Positions 1 through 11,884 of a DNA stretch of 64,000 nucleotides are shown piece after piece. Each line of letters opens with the position of its first letter. Positions within the stretch are counted from its first letter, which is position 1. The translations under genes were made by a program, and so were the position numbers. Source of the DNA: Prorocentrum cordatum. Taxonomy: Eukaryota > Sar > Dinophyceae > Prorocentrales > Prorocentraceae. Location: assembly GCA_963575745.1 (NCBI GenBank), contig CAUYUJ010005614.1:143315-207314 (forward strand), in the 5' to 3' direction. Below the pieces are notes generated by a model. The model did no database searches, was not told the origin of the DNA, and worked only from the letters and a program-made list of their open reading frames with translations.

Positions 1-88
1 CTTGACCAAAAAATCCGCCGATCCGGCGTGTGAGTTTCTGAGAGCGTGGGCTTGAGCTCGCTCAAGCTTCGCTCTGCCGGGGGGGGGA

Positions 89-163
89 GACCTCATTTCC
101 AACCTAATTCAGAGCTTCGGGAGTGGGGGGGGGACCTCATTTCCAACCTAATTCAGTGCTTCG
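89..163. repeat. Short direct duplication, two ~31-bp copies
   Basis: A 31-bp sequence starting GACCTCATTTCCAACC occurs at 89-119 and again at 133-163 with one visible difference. A G-rich spacer separates the copies and the offset is 44 bp. The region borders the C-rich repeat block and contains no gene I can support. Confidence 0.8.
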
Positions 164-632
164 CACCCCCTCCCCCTCCAGAGCGAGCCCTCCCCCCCTG
201 CAGAGCGCCCCCCCCCCCCCTCCTCCCTCCTCCCCCTGCAGCCCAGCCCCCCTCCCCCAGAGCGGACCCCCCTCCTGCCCCCCCCCCCGCAGAGCCCCCC
301 CCCCCCCCCTGCACCCCCCCCCTGCAGAGGAGACCCCCCCTGCAGAGCGGACCTCCCCCCTGCAGCCCCCCCCCCTGCAGAGCGGACCCCCCCCCCCCCC
401 CCCTCCCCTGCCCCCCCCCCCCCTGAGCAGAGCAGACCCCCCCCGGCACCCTCTCCCCCTGCAAAGCGGACCCCCCCCTGCAGCCCAGCCCCCCCCCCCC
501 CTGCAGAGCGACCCCCCCCCGTGCAGCCCCCCCCCCTGCAGAGCGGACCCCCCCTCTCCCCTGCAGCCCCTCCCTGTGCCGAGCGGACTCCCCCTGCAGA
601 GCAGACCCCCCCCCTGCAACCCAGCTCCCCCC
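164..632. repeat. C-rich degenerate minisatellite
   Basis: The stretch is made of imperfect units around the core CCTGCAGAGCGGACCCCC, separated by C runs of variable length. Several overlapping long ORFs cross it on both strands with Pro-, Gly- or Cys-rich translations. Such composition is expected from the repeat and is not evidence of coding. I see no gene here. Confidence 0.8.
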
Positions 633-1062
<430 letters not shown>

Positions 1063-1072
1063 TCCACCCACA

Positions 1073-1123
1073 AGCACCCGAAGCGCCCCGGATCGGCGGC
1101 ACTGGCCGGAGGCCACTACAATC
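1073..1123. repeat. Dispersed repeat copy 1 (partner at 37603-37653)
   Basis: A 51-bp segment containing GGATCGGCG, ACTGG and CGGAGGCCA aligns without gaps to 37603-37653, with about 42 of 51 positions identical by eye. The flanks do not match, so this looks like a short conserved piece of a dispersed element, not a segmental duplication. Confidence 0.6.
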
Positions 1124-1720
1124 AACAAATATCCAGCCGTAGGGACGAGACGCCTTCCGGAGGCCCAAGAGGAGCGAAAAACGCCCAACCAGCTCGATCC
1201 TTCGACCTCGACCCTCGATCGACGCCGACGACGACGACGATGACGACGGGCGCGCGGCGCCGCCTCTCGGCGGACGGTTTCGCTATGAATTGGGCAACGG
1301 CGTGACGGCGAGGGCCGCTGGGGGATCGACGTTTTGTCCGTGCCCCTGCTCACGCCCCAACCACCGCGAGGGGCCAGAGTGGTGGCACGGGTGGGCTGGG
1401 GTGGGACGCCATGCTCCAGGAGGCAGCTTCTGCGTCCACGCCCTAACCCTTAGCATTCAGGGCTAGAGACAGCGGCAGGGGCATGAGTGCAGCGTCGATG
1501 GCCGAATTGCGATGCGTTCGATACTGCCCTTCAGCTGCTGCGACGAGCCCGTGCCTAAGTGCTGGAGTGGGGCTTGTCCCACTCGCCGCCACAATGTGAT
1601 TCAATATTGGAACGGAATGATTTGGCCACGGCCCCGCGACAGACACCAACAGGCTATCGTCGAGCAGTCGTTGAAAGCACATTCTGTTTAAACCACCGCC
1701 TTAGAGAGCATGTATCATGC
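1124..1720. other. No supportable gene
   Basis: Mixed sequence after the CGT tract. Short ORFs occur on both strands, but none has a recognisable motif or unusual length. No repeat or RNA gene is seen. Confidence 0.5.
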
Positions 1721-3130
1721 TTAAGCCATCCACCCTTCTAAAGGATGGGGGGGATGGTCGAGGATCCCCGACCTCCAACGGATCGATACTCTATCAAAAC
1801 ATGTTCCTCGATTTCGGTCTCCGTGGGCCCGTTTCGGGCCCCAGACCTTCAAAAAACTACCCCTGAGGAATAACGGGACCCAGGGGAGGAATCGAGCACC
1901 CTGGGGCTCATGGATTGAAAAGATCTGTCGTTTGAAGGTGTGGGATCGAAGATCGACGTTTTTGAGCGTTTCTGCCCCACCTTGAGTTTCCAGAAAACTC
2001 TTGCTCCCGAAACCTCCAGGGGGCTCTGGGGACCTCCAGGGACCCCTGCGAACGCGGGGGCGCTTCCCACGGAGGGCTTCGGCAGGGCTGCAGCCCTTAA
2101 CTCGCGCAGCAGATTGTCGGCCCAACGCTGTCGCGGATCGCGTGGGAGGGGAGGAGCAATAGAGGGCGGAAGATGTTTTGATGTTCCTAGAAGTGTTCGG
2201 AAGCTCTCCCAGGCATTTGGACGTCTTGGGCGGCTCTGGAAGGTCTCCTCTGGCTTTTGGCTGTCTGAACGGAGTGAATGGGAAGAGGGAGCGAGGGCAA
2301 GGAGGGGAATGAGGGGGTAGGGCACCCTTCTCGTCCTCCTCCGCCTTTTTCTCTCCCCCTGGCGGAGGCCGCGCAACGGTCGTCGCATCACTTTTATCCA
2401 GCACGAAACACTGGTCTGGAATGCGTAGCGACACGCATGTAATGGCGCCCCGGGCTGGGGCACAGACAATGAATTGACAAGCGCCCTGACGGCCAAATGG
2501 CGGCGAAGGCCACGCTGGGCGAAAGGGCATGCCAGCGGGGGAGGAAGAAAGGAAGTGGTATGAATACTGGTGGATACCGACTCTCCCAATTGGAACCTCA
2601 GGCTCGCAATACCACGAAAGCCCCATCGCCGCGTCCATGGCCTCATACCGGCCTGTTTGTTCGCCCATGGAATTGCAATAGCGGAAGATGCCTTCGGCCA
2701 CCCGAATCACCACGGGAACACCACGCAGGCCTTTCTTTTCGAGTTTCTCGCGGATGCTGGCGAATAACAAGTCCGCGGGCACCGTCTTCGGGTCGGGCTT
2801 CTTCCTGCGGGTGCCAGAGCGCCTGGTAGCCACCCCGCCTTGCAGCTGCTGGCCTCCTCCTCCACGGCGCTGGTCTCGCCCTCGCCCTGGAGGAACATGT
2901 CCGAGTCGATCTCCATGGGGTCCGCCGGGGCCTCCTCGCACCTCGCGGCCGCCGTCCTCGAAACAGGCGACAGGGCACGCCCCCTCGTTGTGGCTGACCT
3001 CTGCGGAACCGGGTCGATCTGTCTCACAGCACTCGCCAGCCCCCTCATCTGCCACGCGAGGCACGCCAACGCGATCGCGAGGAAGGCGAGGACCATCAGC
3101 AAATCGGCCAGACGCAGTCTGAGTCATCAT
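1721..3130 (-). CDS. Unidentified long ORF (about 469 codons)
   Basis: I do not recognise this ORF. Its N-terminal third is Gly/Arg-rich and low in complexity. The middle looks most protein-like, with mixed hydrophobic and charged composition and the readable piece GVPVVIRVAEGIF around residue 140. A shorter ORF in another frame (about 2707-3102) begins with a hydrophobic stretch, MLMVLAFLAIALACLAW, that could be a membrane segment. Both lie directly downstream, in minus orientation, of the copia B RNase H region, so they may be degraded element tail or 3' sequence instead of a host gene. The C-terminal half overlaps GC-rich sequence in which other frames are also open. Length alone is weak support in DNA this GC-rich. 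Confidence 0.2.
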   Translation of the reverse strand: MMTQTASGRFADGPRLPRDRVGVPRVADEGAGECCETDRPGSAEVSHNEGACPVACFEDGGREVRGGPGGPHGDRLGHVPPGRGRDQRRGGGGQQLQGGVATRRSGTRRKKPDPKTVPADLLFASIREKLEKKGLRGVPVVIRVAEGIFRYCNSMGEQTGRYEAMDAAMGLSWYCEPEVPIGRVGIHQYSYHFLSSSPAGMPFRPAWPSPPFGRQGACQFIVCAPARGAITCVSLRIPDQCFVLDKSDATTVARPPPGGEKKAEEDEKGALPPHSPPCPRSLFPFTPFRQPKARGDLPEPPKTSKCLGELPNTSRNIKTSSALYCSSPPTRSATALGRQSAARVKGCSPAEALRGKRPRVRRGPWRSPEPPGGFGSKSFLETQGGAETLKNVDLRSHTFKRQIFSIHEPQGARFLPWVPLFLRGSFLKVWGPKRAHGDRNRGTCFDRVSIRWRSGILDHPPHPLEGWMA

Positions 3131-3189
3131 CTCGCGCAGTGGCAGCCGCGACTGCAGAAGGTGCAGCGCAGCACGCTAAAGCCAATAGC

Positions 3190-3990
3190 TTAGATGCTTG
3201 CGCCGCCGTTGATATCCTGGATTATGTCGCACACATAAGTGGACATGATCTTGTCGCTAACACGCGTGGCCCTTGCCACCAAGACCTGACTCGGGGCTCG
3301 CTGCTGTCGCTTCTTCACAGGGGGCGGGGCGTCACACTGCACACTGCTCGGGACCAAGGAAAGCCGAGAGCAACGCCGCCGACGCCAGAATGCCCGCGAA
3401 ACCATCGGCAACCATCGCTTCCGCGCGAGCCCAGATCAGGAGCACGTTCTCGGACAGCTCGACGCACCGCCGAAGCATTTCCACCAGGACGCGGAGCCTC
3501 CTGTCAAGCCAGGACCCGCTCTCGATTCAACCTGATCCCCAAATCATCGCCGCCCAAGGCCACGACCAGCTTCCGCGTCACCGACTGCACCTCGAGGCCC
3601 TCCAGCTCGACGTCGCCGTCCGAATAGAGCTCGCACAAGAACTGCATCGGGACCTGGCCGCGCCCCGTCGCCTCGCTGATGCCGCGGGCCTGGGCCGCCA
3701 GCGATGACCGCGCCCAGCGCTCGACGTGGTAGCTGCCCCAGACCGGCGGGGCCTGCCTGTCGTGGCCTCCGAAGATCACGCTCCACGGATAGTTCGTCGG
3801 GCACTGGACTGCACCTACCCGGCCCTCCTCGCCCTCGAGGTTCGCGAGAGAGGAGCCGCCGTAGGCCAGAGCCGTCGCGCCCTCGAGCCTGCTCGATCGC
3901 GTCCTCGACGCGCTCCGCCAACTTGTCGGCGGCGACCAGGTCCGCCGCGGCGTGCTTGGGCGTTCGCCGCGCCAACTGGATCTGTTCGAC
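3190..3990 (-). pseudogene. Copia B RNase H remnant
   Basis: At about 3779-3504 the minus strand reads YHVERWARSSLAAQARGISEA, which resembles the copia RNase H core (xxRVxRSSLAAEAQAxxEA), followed by VPMQFLCELYSDG. Further downstream, RATRVSDKIMSTYVCDII at about 3280 may be the DKRTxIDVxxI stretch close to the end of RNase H. Frames change at least twice. The start of the domain overlaps ORFs in GC-rich sequence and is uncertain. Confidence 0.55.
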
Positions 3991-4199
3991 AGCGACGTCT
4001 GGCCTCGAGAGGTGGGCGAGCTGCTGCAGCTGCCCGCTCGCGCTCCTGAAAGCAGTCAGCCCCTCCTGAGCGCCGTGCTCCTCGGCCGACTACTCCTGGG
4101 CCGGGCCGACGTCGATGCGCCCCGCTGCCCTCGCACCACTGCCCTCGCAGCCTTCGGCCAGGAATCTCGAACGCCATCGTCGCCGATGTCGATCTGCAC

Positions 4200-4860
4200 C
4201 CCGCAGCACTCGAAGGGCGAGTCGCGCTTCACCGGGTAAAGGAACTTACGCGGGCCCCCCAAGACTCCGTCGACCCGGGGCACGCAGTCTTGCGAGCCAC
4301 CACCAAGTCATCGACAAAACTGTAGAGCACCATCTTGAGTTCGCATCCGCCCACAAACCTGAACTTCCCGAGCTCCTGTCTGCGTCAACTCGTGGTTTTC
4401 TTCATCTGCAGATAGGCGCGGAGGTGCCGGCGCCAGGTCCGGCAGGCAATCGCGGCGCCGCAGATCGAGACCCTGGCGTAGTAGACATTCCCCGGGCCCG
4501 TCGGGCGCCGCGCGGGCACGCGGAATCCGATCGATCCCCTCCGCCTGGAGACGTGCCGACTTCGCGTCAGATGAACATCATTTTTCCAGCCATCCTTGTA
4601 AAGAACTGTGATAATGATGACCACCAGCGCGTCCACTGAGCCCGCGGGGGCATCGCTCCTGACACTGGCCGAGCGCTCCTGGCAGCCCTGGACCACGAGC
4701 CTCAACTTGAACTTGGACCGCTTCGTCTGCTTGAGCGCGACCCACCTCAGGTGGGTCAGGTTGTCGCTACAAGGTCCTGGTACCAACAACCCTGGCGCCG
4801 TTCTTCAGGCTGTGCTGAAGCTCGCGGCCGGGGCATCCCCAGGCGGCTCCGAAAGCCGCC
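4200..4860 (-). pseudogene. Copia B reverse transcriptase remnant
   Basis: Minus-strand pieces include LRWVALKQTKRSKFKLRLVVQG, similar to the copia RT entry segment (TRWVxxxK...KARLVxxG). Then, at about 4360-4290, there is ELKMVLYSFVDDLVVA, the YVDD box with FVDD here. The following FECCGVQIDIGDDG corresponds to the FLGxEI segment. The stretch between the entry segment and the FVDD box, which should hold the first catalytic Asp, is badly scrambled. At least two frames are needed and the copy cannot encode an active RT. Confidence 0.6.
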
Positions 4861-4891
4861 CATGTCTCCAATTCAGCCTCCATGGAGGACA

Positions 4892-5389
4892 TCAGCTCGC
4901 GGATGTCGCTGCCAGAAGGACTCGATATCGACCTCCTTGGACCAGGCCGCCTCGGTCACGCAGCAGCCTCGAACACCCGCAGGCCAAAGGTGCACCTCGC
5001 ATCCTTGCGCGGGGTTGGCCGCGCTGGCCTCGGCCGGCCCTGGGCCAAGGCCCCAATCCGGCCGGCCTCTTGATGGGGCGGGGGAAGTCGTCGAGGTGGT
5101 CGCAGCGAGTCGCTCGCGCCACTCTCGATTGACTTGGACAGCGCCCGAGCATTGCCGCGCTTGGACCTGCCGACGACCTCGCGTCAGCGGGCGGCGGGCC
5201 CGGCACCTGCCCGCGCCCCTCCACGACCGCGATTTGCGGAGCCTCCTCGTACGGCAACCAGTCCTCGAACGGCGCCTCGTCTACCTCCTGCTGAGAGCTG
5301 GCGCCCACGCAAGGCATCTCTGGCTCCTCGGCGTCCAACAACTCACCATCAGCACGGTCGCCCTCGCCCTGCAACAGCTGCGGCGACTC
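4892..5389 (-). pseudogene. Copia B IN-RT linker
   Basis: A minus-strand open frame covers the interval between integrase C-terminus and RT. It is acidic near its start (EEPEMPCVG, QQEVDEAPFEDW) and then Pro/Ala/Arg-rich. Copia polyproteins usually have a poorly conserved acidic linker here, so position and composition fit, but nothing more specific can be said. Confidence 0.4.
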
Positions 5390-6186
5390 CTCCACGGCCA
5401 GCTTTGTAGTCGTAGGCAACCTCCTCGGCGGGCTCGCACGTGCCTCGTCGACGCCCTAATCGCGAGGTTGCGATGTGCCAGCCGAAGGTCGTTGGCCTCA
5501 TCCCGATTACGACCGCCAGACCGCGCCACCGATCAGCCCAGCGCCGCACGGCCTCGGTCTTCCCCAGCCCGCGCCAGCAGAAGACCTGGTCGCCCACCTG
5601 GTAGGCCGAAGCCACTGGATTCGTAGTCGCAGCCGAGCTCTTAGCCAAGAACGCCTCGCTGAGCTTGTTGTTCGCCTCCATCGCTACGACTGACCTCTGG
5701 GCCGCTGCTATCAGCCCGACGCGCCCGCGGAAACTGCGGTCGCAGTCGCCCAGCATGCGCCGGGGCAGTCGCACGTTACCGCGCTGGCCGAGCAGCTGGC
5801 AGGGCAACTTGACGCCTCTGCCGAGGACCCACTGCGACGATGAGTAGCATGAGGGGCAGACCGCCGAGTTCACCGCGTAGTTGATGGGGGCCGCGAGCTA
5901 CCTCAGCTCCCCCCGCACGCTGAAAGATATATAGCTCGGCCGCAAGGGCCCGGCGCGAGCCCCCCACGCCTTGCCGCGCCGCTCGCAACTGATTTCACGC
6001 TTGGGATAGCAGGGTGCACTCGAGATAACGCGAGAGCCGACGGCCTCGAGCTCTTCCTTGACTTCTCGCTCGAGCTCGCCGCCCACGTCAGCCACCGCAA
6101 CCAATTGCCCAGCTGCGCCTGATAGATGACGGTCGGCTTCTGGAAGGCGACTGGAACAACTTCGTGGCCACGTCGACCACGTTCAG
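5390..6186 (-). pseudogene. Copia B integrase core and C-terminal domain
   Basis: After the A tract the minus strand reads LNVVDVATK. In shifted frames it then reads VADVGGELEREVKEELEAVG with SRVISSAP following, matching the second-Asp region of copia integrases. CERRGKAWGARA follows and resembles the (Q)xGxxERxGxxWK segment with the catalytic Glu. Further on (about 5873-5390) an open frame includes SSQWVLGRGVKLP, like the SPxQWVxGRxPRLP segment, and QVGDQVFCWRGLGK followed by RWADRWRGLAVVIG. The last two match the copia integrase C-terminal module (xGDxVxYWR...RWxGPxVVIG). Several frames must be combined, so the gene is broken. Domain identity is good and function is lost. Confidence 0.65.
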
Positions 6187-6600
<414 letters not shown>

Positions 6601-7237
6601 GACTCGCCTCGGCGCGCCCCTCCCCTCCTGCCGAGGTTGTCCTGCAGCGGCTGGCGGCCGACGCAGACGTCGCCCGCTCGTCCGCGAAACCGCCGGCGCG
6701 CCAATCGAGTGCGCACTCGCAGGGAAGGATCCGCTGAAGCTCCATCGCCTCGCCCTCGTTCCAGCCGCGGGAAAGCATGGGCCACGCTTCGCGACGGCCT
6801 CCCTTGCCGGGCCGGCGAACATCTTGGCCGCGCGGCGGCCCTGGGCCTCGCGCCCCATGTAATTCTGGAGCCCCGACCAGGGCCCCACACGGCAGACTGC
6901 CCCGCGAGGCCGCGCCCTCCTGCAGGCGCGGCTCGATTCGCTGATGGTCGCCCTGGCCGCTGCACCCCATGCGCAACCCCCGGGGGGCATGGCGCGACCT
7001 GGCTGCGACGCCATGCGCTGCCGCCGCGGGCGATAGCGCGCCGCGGCCGCGACGCCACGCGCGCCCCCCCGCCCGCGCCCCCCAGCGCACCGACACGAGC
7101 GTCGCATCTGCGCGCGCGGCAGAGAGGCGCGCGATCGCACGCGCGAGCGCGAGCCGCAGCGCAGGCGCCATCGGCCAGCGCGCGGGCAGCCGGCTGGATG
7201 GAAGGCTCGGTCTCTGCGGAGGGGCGTCGACAATTCC
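6601..7237. other. Very GC-rich sequence, no gene recognised
   Basis: All six frames are largely open because stop codons are rare at this composition. The minus-strand translation is Ala/Arg/Gly/Pro-rich without protease, zinc-knuckle or gag motifs, although this is where copia B gag/protease would be expected. I cannot support a gene. Confidence 0.5.
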
Positions 7238-7650
7238 TTGGGCTACGCGCGGGCGCAACGCTTCGTGACAATGCGCAGGGGCAACGCGCGGGGGGGGGCT
7301 GCGATGGGGGGCAATTCGCGGGGCGATGCATCGGGGGTACTTCGCGGCAACATATGGGAGGCATCGCGCAGAGGCAATTTTCGGCGGGGGTGCCTGAGGG
7401 CAGCGCTGGGGGACGATGCAAGGGGGCAGCGCTCGGGGGCAACGCAGGGGGGCAGTGCCAGGGGGGCAGCGCATGGCGGCAACGCATGGAGGCAATGCTG
7501 GGGGCGATGCGCGTGGGCAGTAGACGGGGGCAGTGCATTCGTCCATGCGCGCTGTCAGTGGGGGCGTGCCATTCGGGCGCCATGCGTGGTGGGCAACGCT
7601 CCGCGCAGCCAAATAATAATGGGGGGCAGCGCCGCCGCCCCCGTCGCTTT
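7238..7650. repeat. Degenerate ~10-12 bp GGGGGCAGCGC minisatellite
   Basis: Plus-strand units such as GGGGGCAACGC, GGGGGCAGCGC and GGGGGCGATGC recur with variable spacing. The minus-strand translation becomes a loose ALPP/AP repeat. The units are too diverged for an exact copy number. No coding motif is present. Confidence 0.65.
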
Positions 7651-9400
7651 CGCCCGCAAGTGCGCTGCCGCGCATTCCGACAACGCGTTTGCAAATCGCG
7701 CCGTCGGCCCACGCGCCCGCCGACCGCGGCCCGCCCCCCTCGCAACCGCGTGGCCTCCGGGCGGCGGGTCGCGAAATGCAGCGCGTGGGTGGCGCGCAGC
7801 GGCTGTCCGCGCCGCGCCCCTGAGCCCGCCCCGATTGCACGCCACTTCTGCGAGCGGGGTCGCGCCGCGCTCGCGGCCCCCATCTCGCTGCGCGAGGGCG
7901 TCGCCGCGGGCCGCGCCAGCCTGCTGGGGTGAAGCGGCGGCGCGGGCGGCGCAGGGCGGAACATTGCCAGCGGGCCGCAATCTTCGGCACACGACACCCG
8001 CGCCTCGCCCGGGAAGCCAGCGGCGCCGCACCTGACCAGCCCAGTCCCCCCTCAGCCATCCGCCCCCACCAGGATTTGGCGCGCGGGCCGCCGCGCCCGA
8101 CGGGCGGCCCCGCGCGGCGCGCCCCCGCCCCGCGGCGCTCCGATTCCGAAAGGTTCGGGATCATTTCCTTCAGCCCAAGGGTCCTGCATGATGTTCGTGG
8201 CACGGCTGGGCCCGCTGCCCCACGTCGCGCGACTGTCGAGGCGCTGGGCGGCGCGCGCGCGGCTGCCCGACCTCGGGCCCGTGGGCCAAGCGATGCGCGG
8301 CGCCGTTCTGCGCGCGCACTTGCCCGATGTCAAGGGCCATGGTTCCCCCCCCGGGGCGGCACCTCGGCCGCGGCGCGACGCGCGGGCCATTGTTCTCGCG
8401 CGGGCGCGGTGCACCTGCGGGCGGCGGTCGATCGCCAGCGGTCGGCGCTGCCCCGCGGGCGCAACCGGCGCGAGCTCGACAAGGCCAGGGCGGCGGCCGG
8501 GCCGACCTTCTCGACAGAGACCGCGGCGCGGTTTCAGCCCGCGCGCCGGCGCGGGCGCCCTGCGCCGATCGGCGGCGACGGCGGTGGATTGGGCATGTCA
8601 TACGCGCGAAGGCCGCGGCGCGGTGTCGCTGGGCCAGCGGGGCGCATCGGCCGCCGCAAATTCGTTCGGGTGGCCTAAGTGCCGCTCGCAGATCGTCGGT
8701 CGCGGGCCCCCGCCCGGCCGCGCGGCAACGACGTCGGGCGGATGTCGCGGCCAAAGTATCGCGCGAGCGGCGGCGGGGCACTGGGCCCCCGCCGCCGCGC
8801 CGCCTCGGACCCAGGGGCGCTCGGCGGTCGAACGCAGCGGGCCCGAATATCCCAGCCGCAGCTGGGGGCAGCGCGCGGCTGGTGGAACGGGCGACTGCTC
8901 GGTGGTCGAGTCGGCTTCGCTGTCGGGCAGCGCGCGCGAATGCGACGCGCGGCGCGCCATGTCCAACGCGATGGCCCGGGGGAGGCGCCCCGCGCTCGAG
9001 CGCCCCAGGATGTTCGAGCACTGCCGGTAAGCGGGCATGCGCCGATGGCGTGGCGCAGTCAATGCGGGGTCTAAGCCACGGGGCTTTGCCGCGCGTCGGT
9101 GGTCGGGCACGTTCGCGTCCGGGGCAGCGCGCCAACTGACGGGGAGGGTCGTATTCTGCGCCAGCGCCCTGGCAGGGCGATCAGCTATCGCTGCGCAACG
9201 CTGCATCGGCGCGCCATTGGGCGCGACCGCCGCTGGGCGAAGACAGCGAACACGAAACGACGCATCATGCGTAGGTCAGCCAGAAAATCGGGCGCGTCAT
9301 TGCGGCAGGCGGGGGGCCCTGGCTGGTCACCGATGCGCATGTGAGGCGTTGCGACCTGCCCGTCGGCACAGTGATTGGCGGTCGCTCGCGCCTAACGATT
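7651..9400. other. Extremely GC-rich stretch without supportable gene
   Basis: Long ORFs exist on both strands and in several frames at once. All translate to Arg/Ala/Gly/Pro-rich sequence with no recognisable domain. The simultaneous openness of opposing frames is what this base composition predicts. No tandem period is obvious beyond short GCGC-rich words. Confidence 0.5.
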
Positions 9401-9900
9401 GACCCATCTGCCCCAACGCACGAACAACGCTGTTCACGCCAACGCGCACGCGCGGGCGGCACCAACCACTGGGCACCGACCGCGGGCGCCGCACAGCGCG
9501 AATCTCACGGCAACAGGCGGGGGGCACCACGCAGCCCCGACCGCGGAGCATCGCAGGGCAACCGCCGTCGGGCAGCGCCCCTGGTGCACGGGCCGCAGGG
9601 CGCCATCGGGCGCCGCGCGCGCGGCGCCAAACACATGGCATCACACTGCGCAAACCGCAAGGTACCAACGGCAGGACACCAACAAGCATTCGGGGCATCC
9701 CATGCGGCACCATCCGGCACCAACCAATGGGCACCAACAACTGGGGCACCCGCGCGCCACGGGCAGACTGCGCGCGCCAAGGCGCCATGGGGGCAAAACA
9801 GCGGGCGCCAACACACAGAACCTACTCGCCAACGGCCGACTCTGGAACACCGCGCATCATAGGGCGGCGGCCTTATACGCGATCACGCGCGGCGCCAATT
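9401..9900. repeat. Degenerate ACCAAC/GGGCACC repeat tract
   Basis: Words such as GGCACCAACCA, TGGGCACC and CAACGGGC recur irregularly, most clearly at about 9660-9760 where ACCAACAA and TGGGGCACC alternate. Plus-strand translation gives repeated TNNWGTR-like or APTTGH-like peptides. I treat it as decayed tandem repeat and not as a gene. Confidence 0.5.
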
Positions 9901-10968
9901 CCTCGAACAGCAGTCTGAGCAGCGGGGGGCAAGCCTCGTAGAAGGACGCCCGAAAACCAACGCAGACACGCCCCACTGGCTTCCAGAATACATGATAATA
10001 GGTTTAGCAGTGCGGATACGTAAGATGGTATATACGTAGCGCGAGCCGTGTCATGTCCTTACCATATAGCGCTGGGACGACACACGTTCGCATGCGCGCC
10101 TGTGCACGATAACAGTGTTCGCATCAGGATGTAGATGCATGCGCGAACACGCGTTGGAAGATGGCGCATACAGCCTCCAATGTATACTTACGGCATCGCT
10201 CCAGCGTTGCACTTTCGCATGGTTCCGCATAGTGCGTTCAATTTCTAACATACATCACAAGCATGAACACACAGTGTGCCACTGCACGCATCTGCGTGCA
10301 CACGCGAAAGCTTTTGGCAATGCCTACGTACCGTCGAGATCACTCCTGCCCCTGCTCGCGCAATATCTCCGCAGCAGCCTCTAGCCCCTATCGGAATCAG
10401 GGACGCGTCTGCGCCCTGTCTGGCGCGGGGCGGTCGCCCCCTCCTTCTGCTGCGTTTGCCCCCCCCCCCCCCCCCCCCCCCTCCTCATCATCATTCCCCC
10501 CCCCACTCCCCCCTTCTCATTTACAGTCCCTCCACCATGCTCTTTCCCGCTATTCCTCGTCGCCCTCTTCCTCTTCTTCCCACCCCCCCCCCTTGTCGCT
10601 GCCTTAGACGGCGGCGCGGTGTGGGGGGGGGGGGGGGGGCGCTGCCCAACACGCGGCGTCAGAGTTCTCCGCGACTGACGCATTGCGACGGCCGCGGCGA
10701 CAACGAGGACGCGAAACGCTGGAGCGATGAGAGGCGCACGATGTTCTGGACACGAGCGGAGCCCAGGGCCGATCGCAGGTTTGGCGAGCACTGCGCGGGG
10801 ATGCTGCCTGCTGCTTGCCCACCGCCCACCCTGCCGGCGGGACAGGATGGAGGGGGGACGAGGGCGGGAAAGAGTGGGGGGGAGAGAGGGCTGGGAGGAC
10901 AGAGGTAGCGAGAGCTACGAGGGTGGAGAGGCGGAAGGAGGAGCGACGACGAGAGCAGCTAACGACAC
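9901..10968. other. Unassigned sequence with poly-C and poly-G tracts
   Basis: About 9,950-10,400 is less GC-rich and holds only short ORFs. Poly-C lies at about 10,460-10,490, further C/T-rich sequence at 10,495-10,600, and a G run at about 10,622-10,640. From 10,850 the plus strand is purine-rich. No gene or RNA is supported. Confidence 0.5.
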
Positions 10969-11320
10969 CAGGACTTGAACATATTCACTCTCAGCACCTC
11001 CAGCATCGATCCCTGCCAGACGGTCGCATTCGTCAGCTGCACGCTCGATGATCCTACGCACGCGCTCGATCTGTGCCCTCAGCATCTCGCTGCGATTCCT
11101 CTACAGGCGCAGCTGCATGTTTCTCCCGAACAACTTCTGGCGACGCGCCTTGATGATCTGGCGCGCCTTCGTCAACGCAGCCTCGTTAACCGCGAGCTCG
11201 GGGCGCGGCGCGTCGGCGCAAGCACTCAACAGGAAGCAGCGCCACCGCTGGCCGTGGCCAGCGCTCTGCGAACAGTGGGGGGGAAACAGCAGCAGTTGAT
11301 ACTGACGCGGCGACACGAGA
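10969..11320 (-). CDS. Candidate helical (coiled-coil-like) fragment, unknown
   Basis: The minus strand reads a charged, helix-forming peptide that includes LTKARQIIKARRQKLFGRN and, after one in-frame TAG, SEMLRAQIERVRRIIERA followed by ADECDRLAG. The heptad-like spacing of hydrophobic residues suggests a coiled coil. No family is recognised. The plus strand is also open here, so the assignment rests only on peptide quality. It might be gag-like or a host exon. Confidence 0.25.
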
Positions 11321-11884
11321 TAGTGCCAGGGGCGAAGAGATCAGAGGGGGGGGGAGGGGGAGGGAGGAGGGAGGGGCCCAGGGCTCAGGACGAGGATAAG
11401 GAGGGCACTCAAGCGATAGAGCGGAGGGCGGATGGGGCGCGCTAGAGGCAGGAGGGGAAAGTGGTGAGCATATACTGATTGGGGAAGTAGGACGTAAGAG
11501 GCAAGCAGCAGGAGGCACGAAGCACAATGCAGCACGCGCGGGGCGCGGCTCTGGGAGGAGAACGAAGCACGATTAGAAAGTGGACATAGAGGAGCAGCAG
11601 TAGGAGGGGGCAGAACTGAGGGGGAAGATGGAAAGTGGGACGATGACAAGGCGAACTGCAAATGAATGTACAATGATAAATCCGGCTAGGAGGGGACTGC
11701 GACGGGAGGCCGAAGTGTCAGAGAAGGAACGGGTTGAGGGGATGACTGGCAGAGGGGGCAAACAGACGGGACAGACGGAGGGCAATGTGGAGAGCAAGAG
11801 ATGATTCAACGATGATAGATGGTACGGGCGTCTTGTTTGTTGCGTTGTTTCCAGCGCTGGGTCGGCTCGAGACTCGAGCCGACG
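11321..11884. other. Purine-rich plus strand, no gene seen
   Basis: Runs of G and A on the plus strand, notably a G-rich block at 11,345-11,375, with polypyrimidine-type ORFs on the other strand (Ser/Pro/Leu-rich). No recognisable motif. Confidence 0.5.
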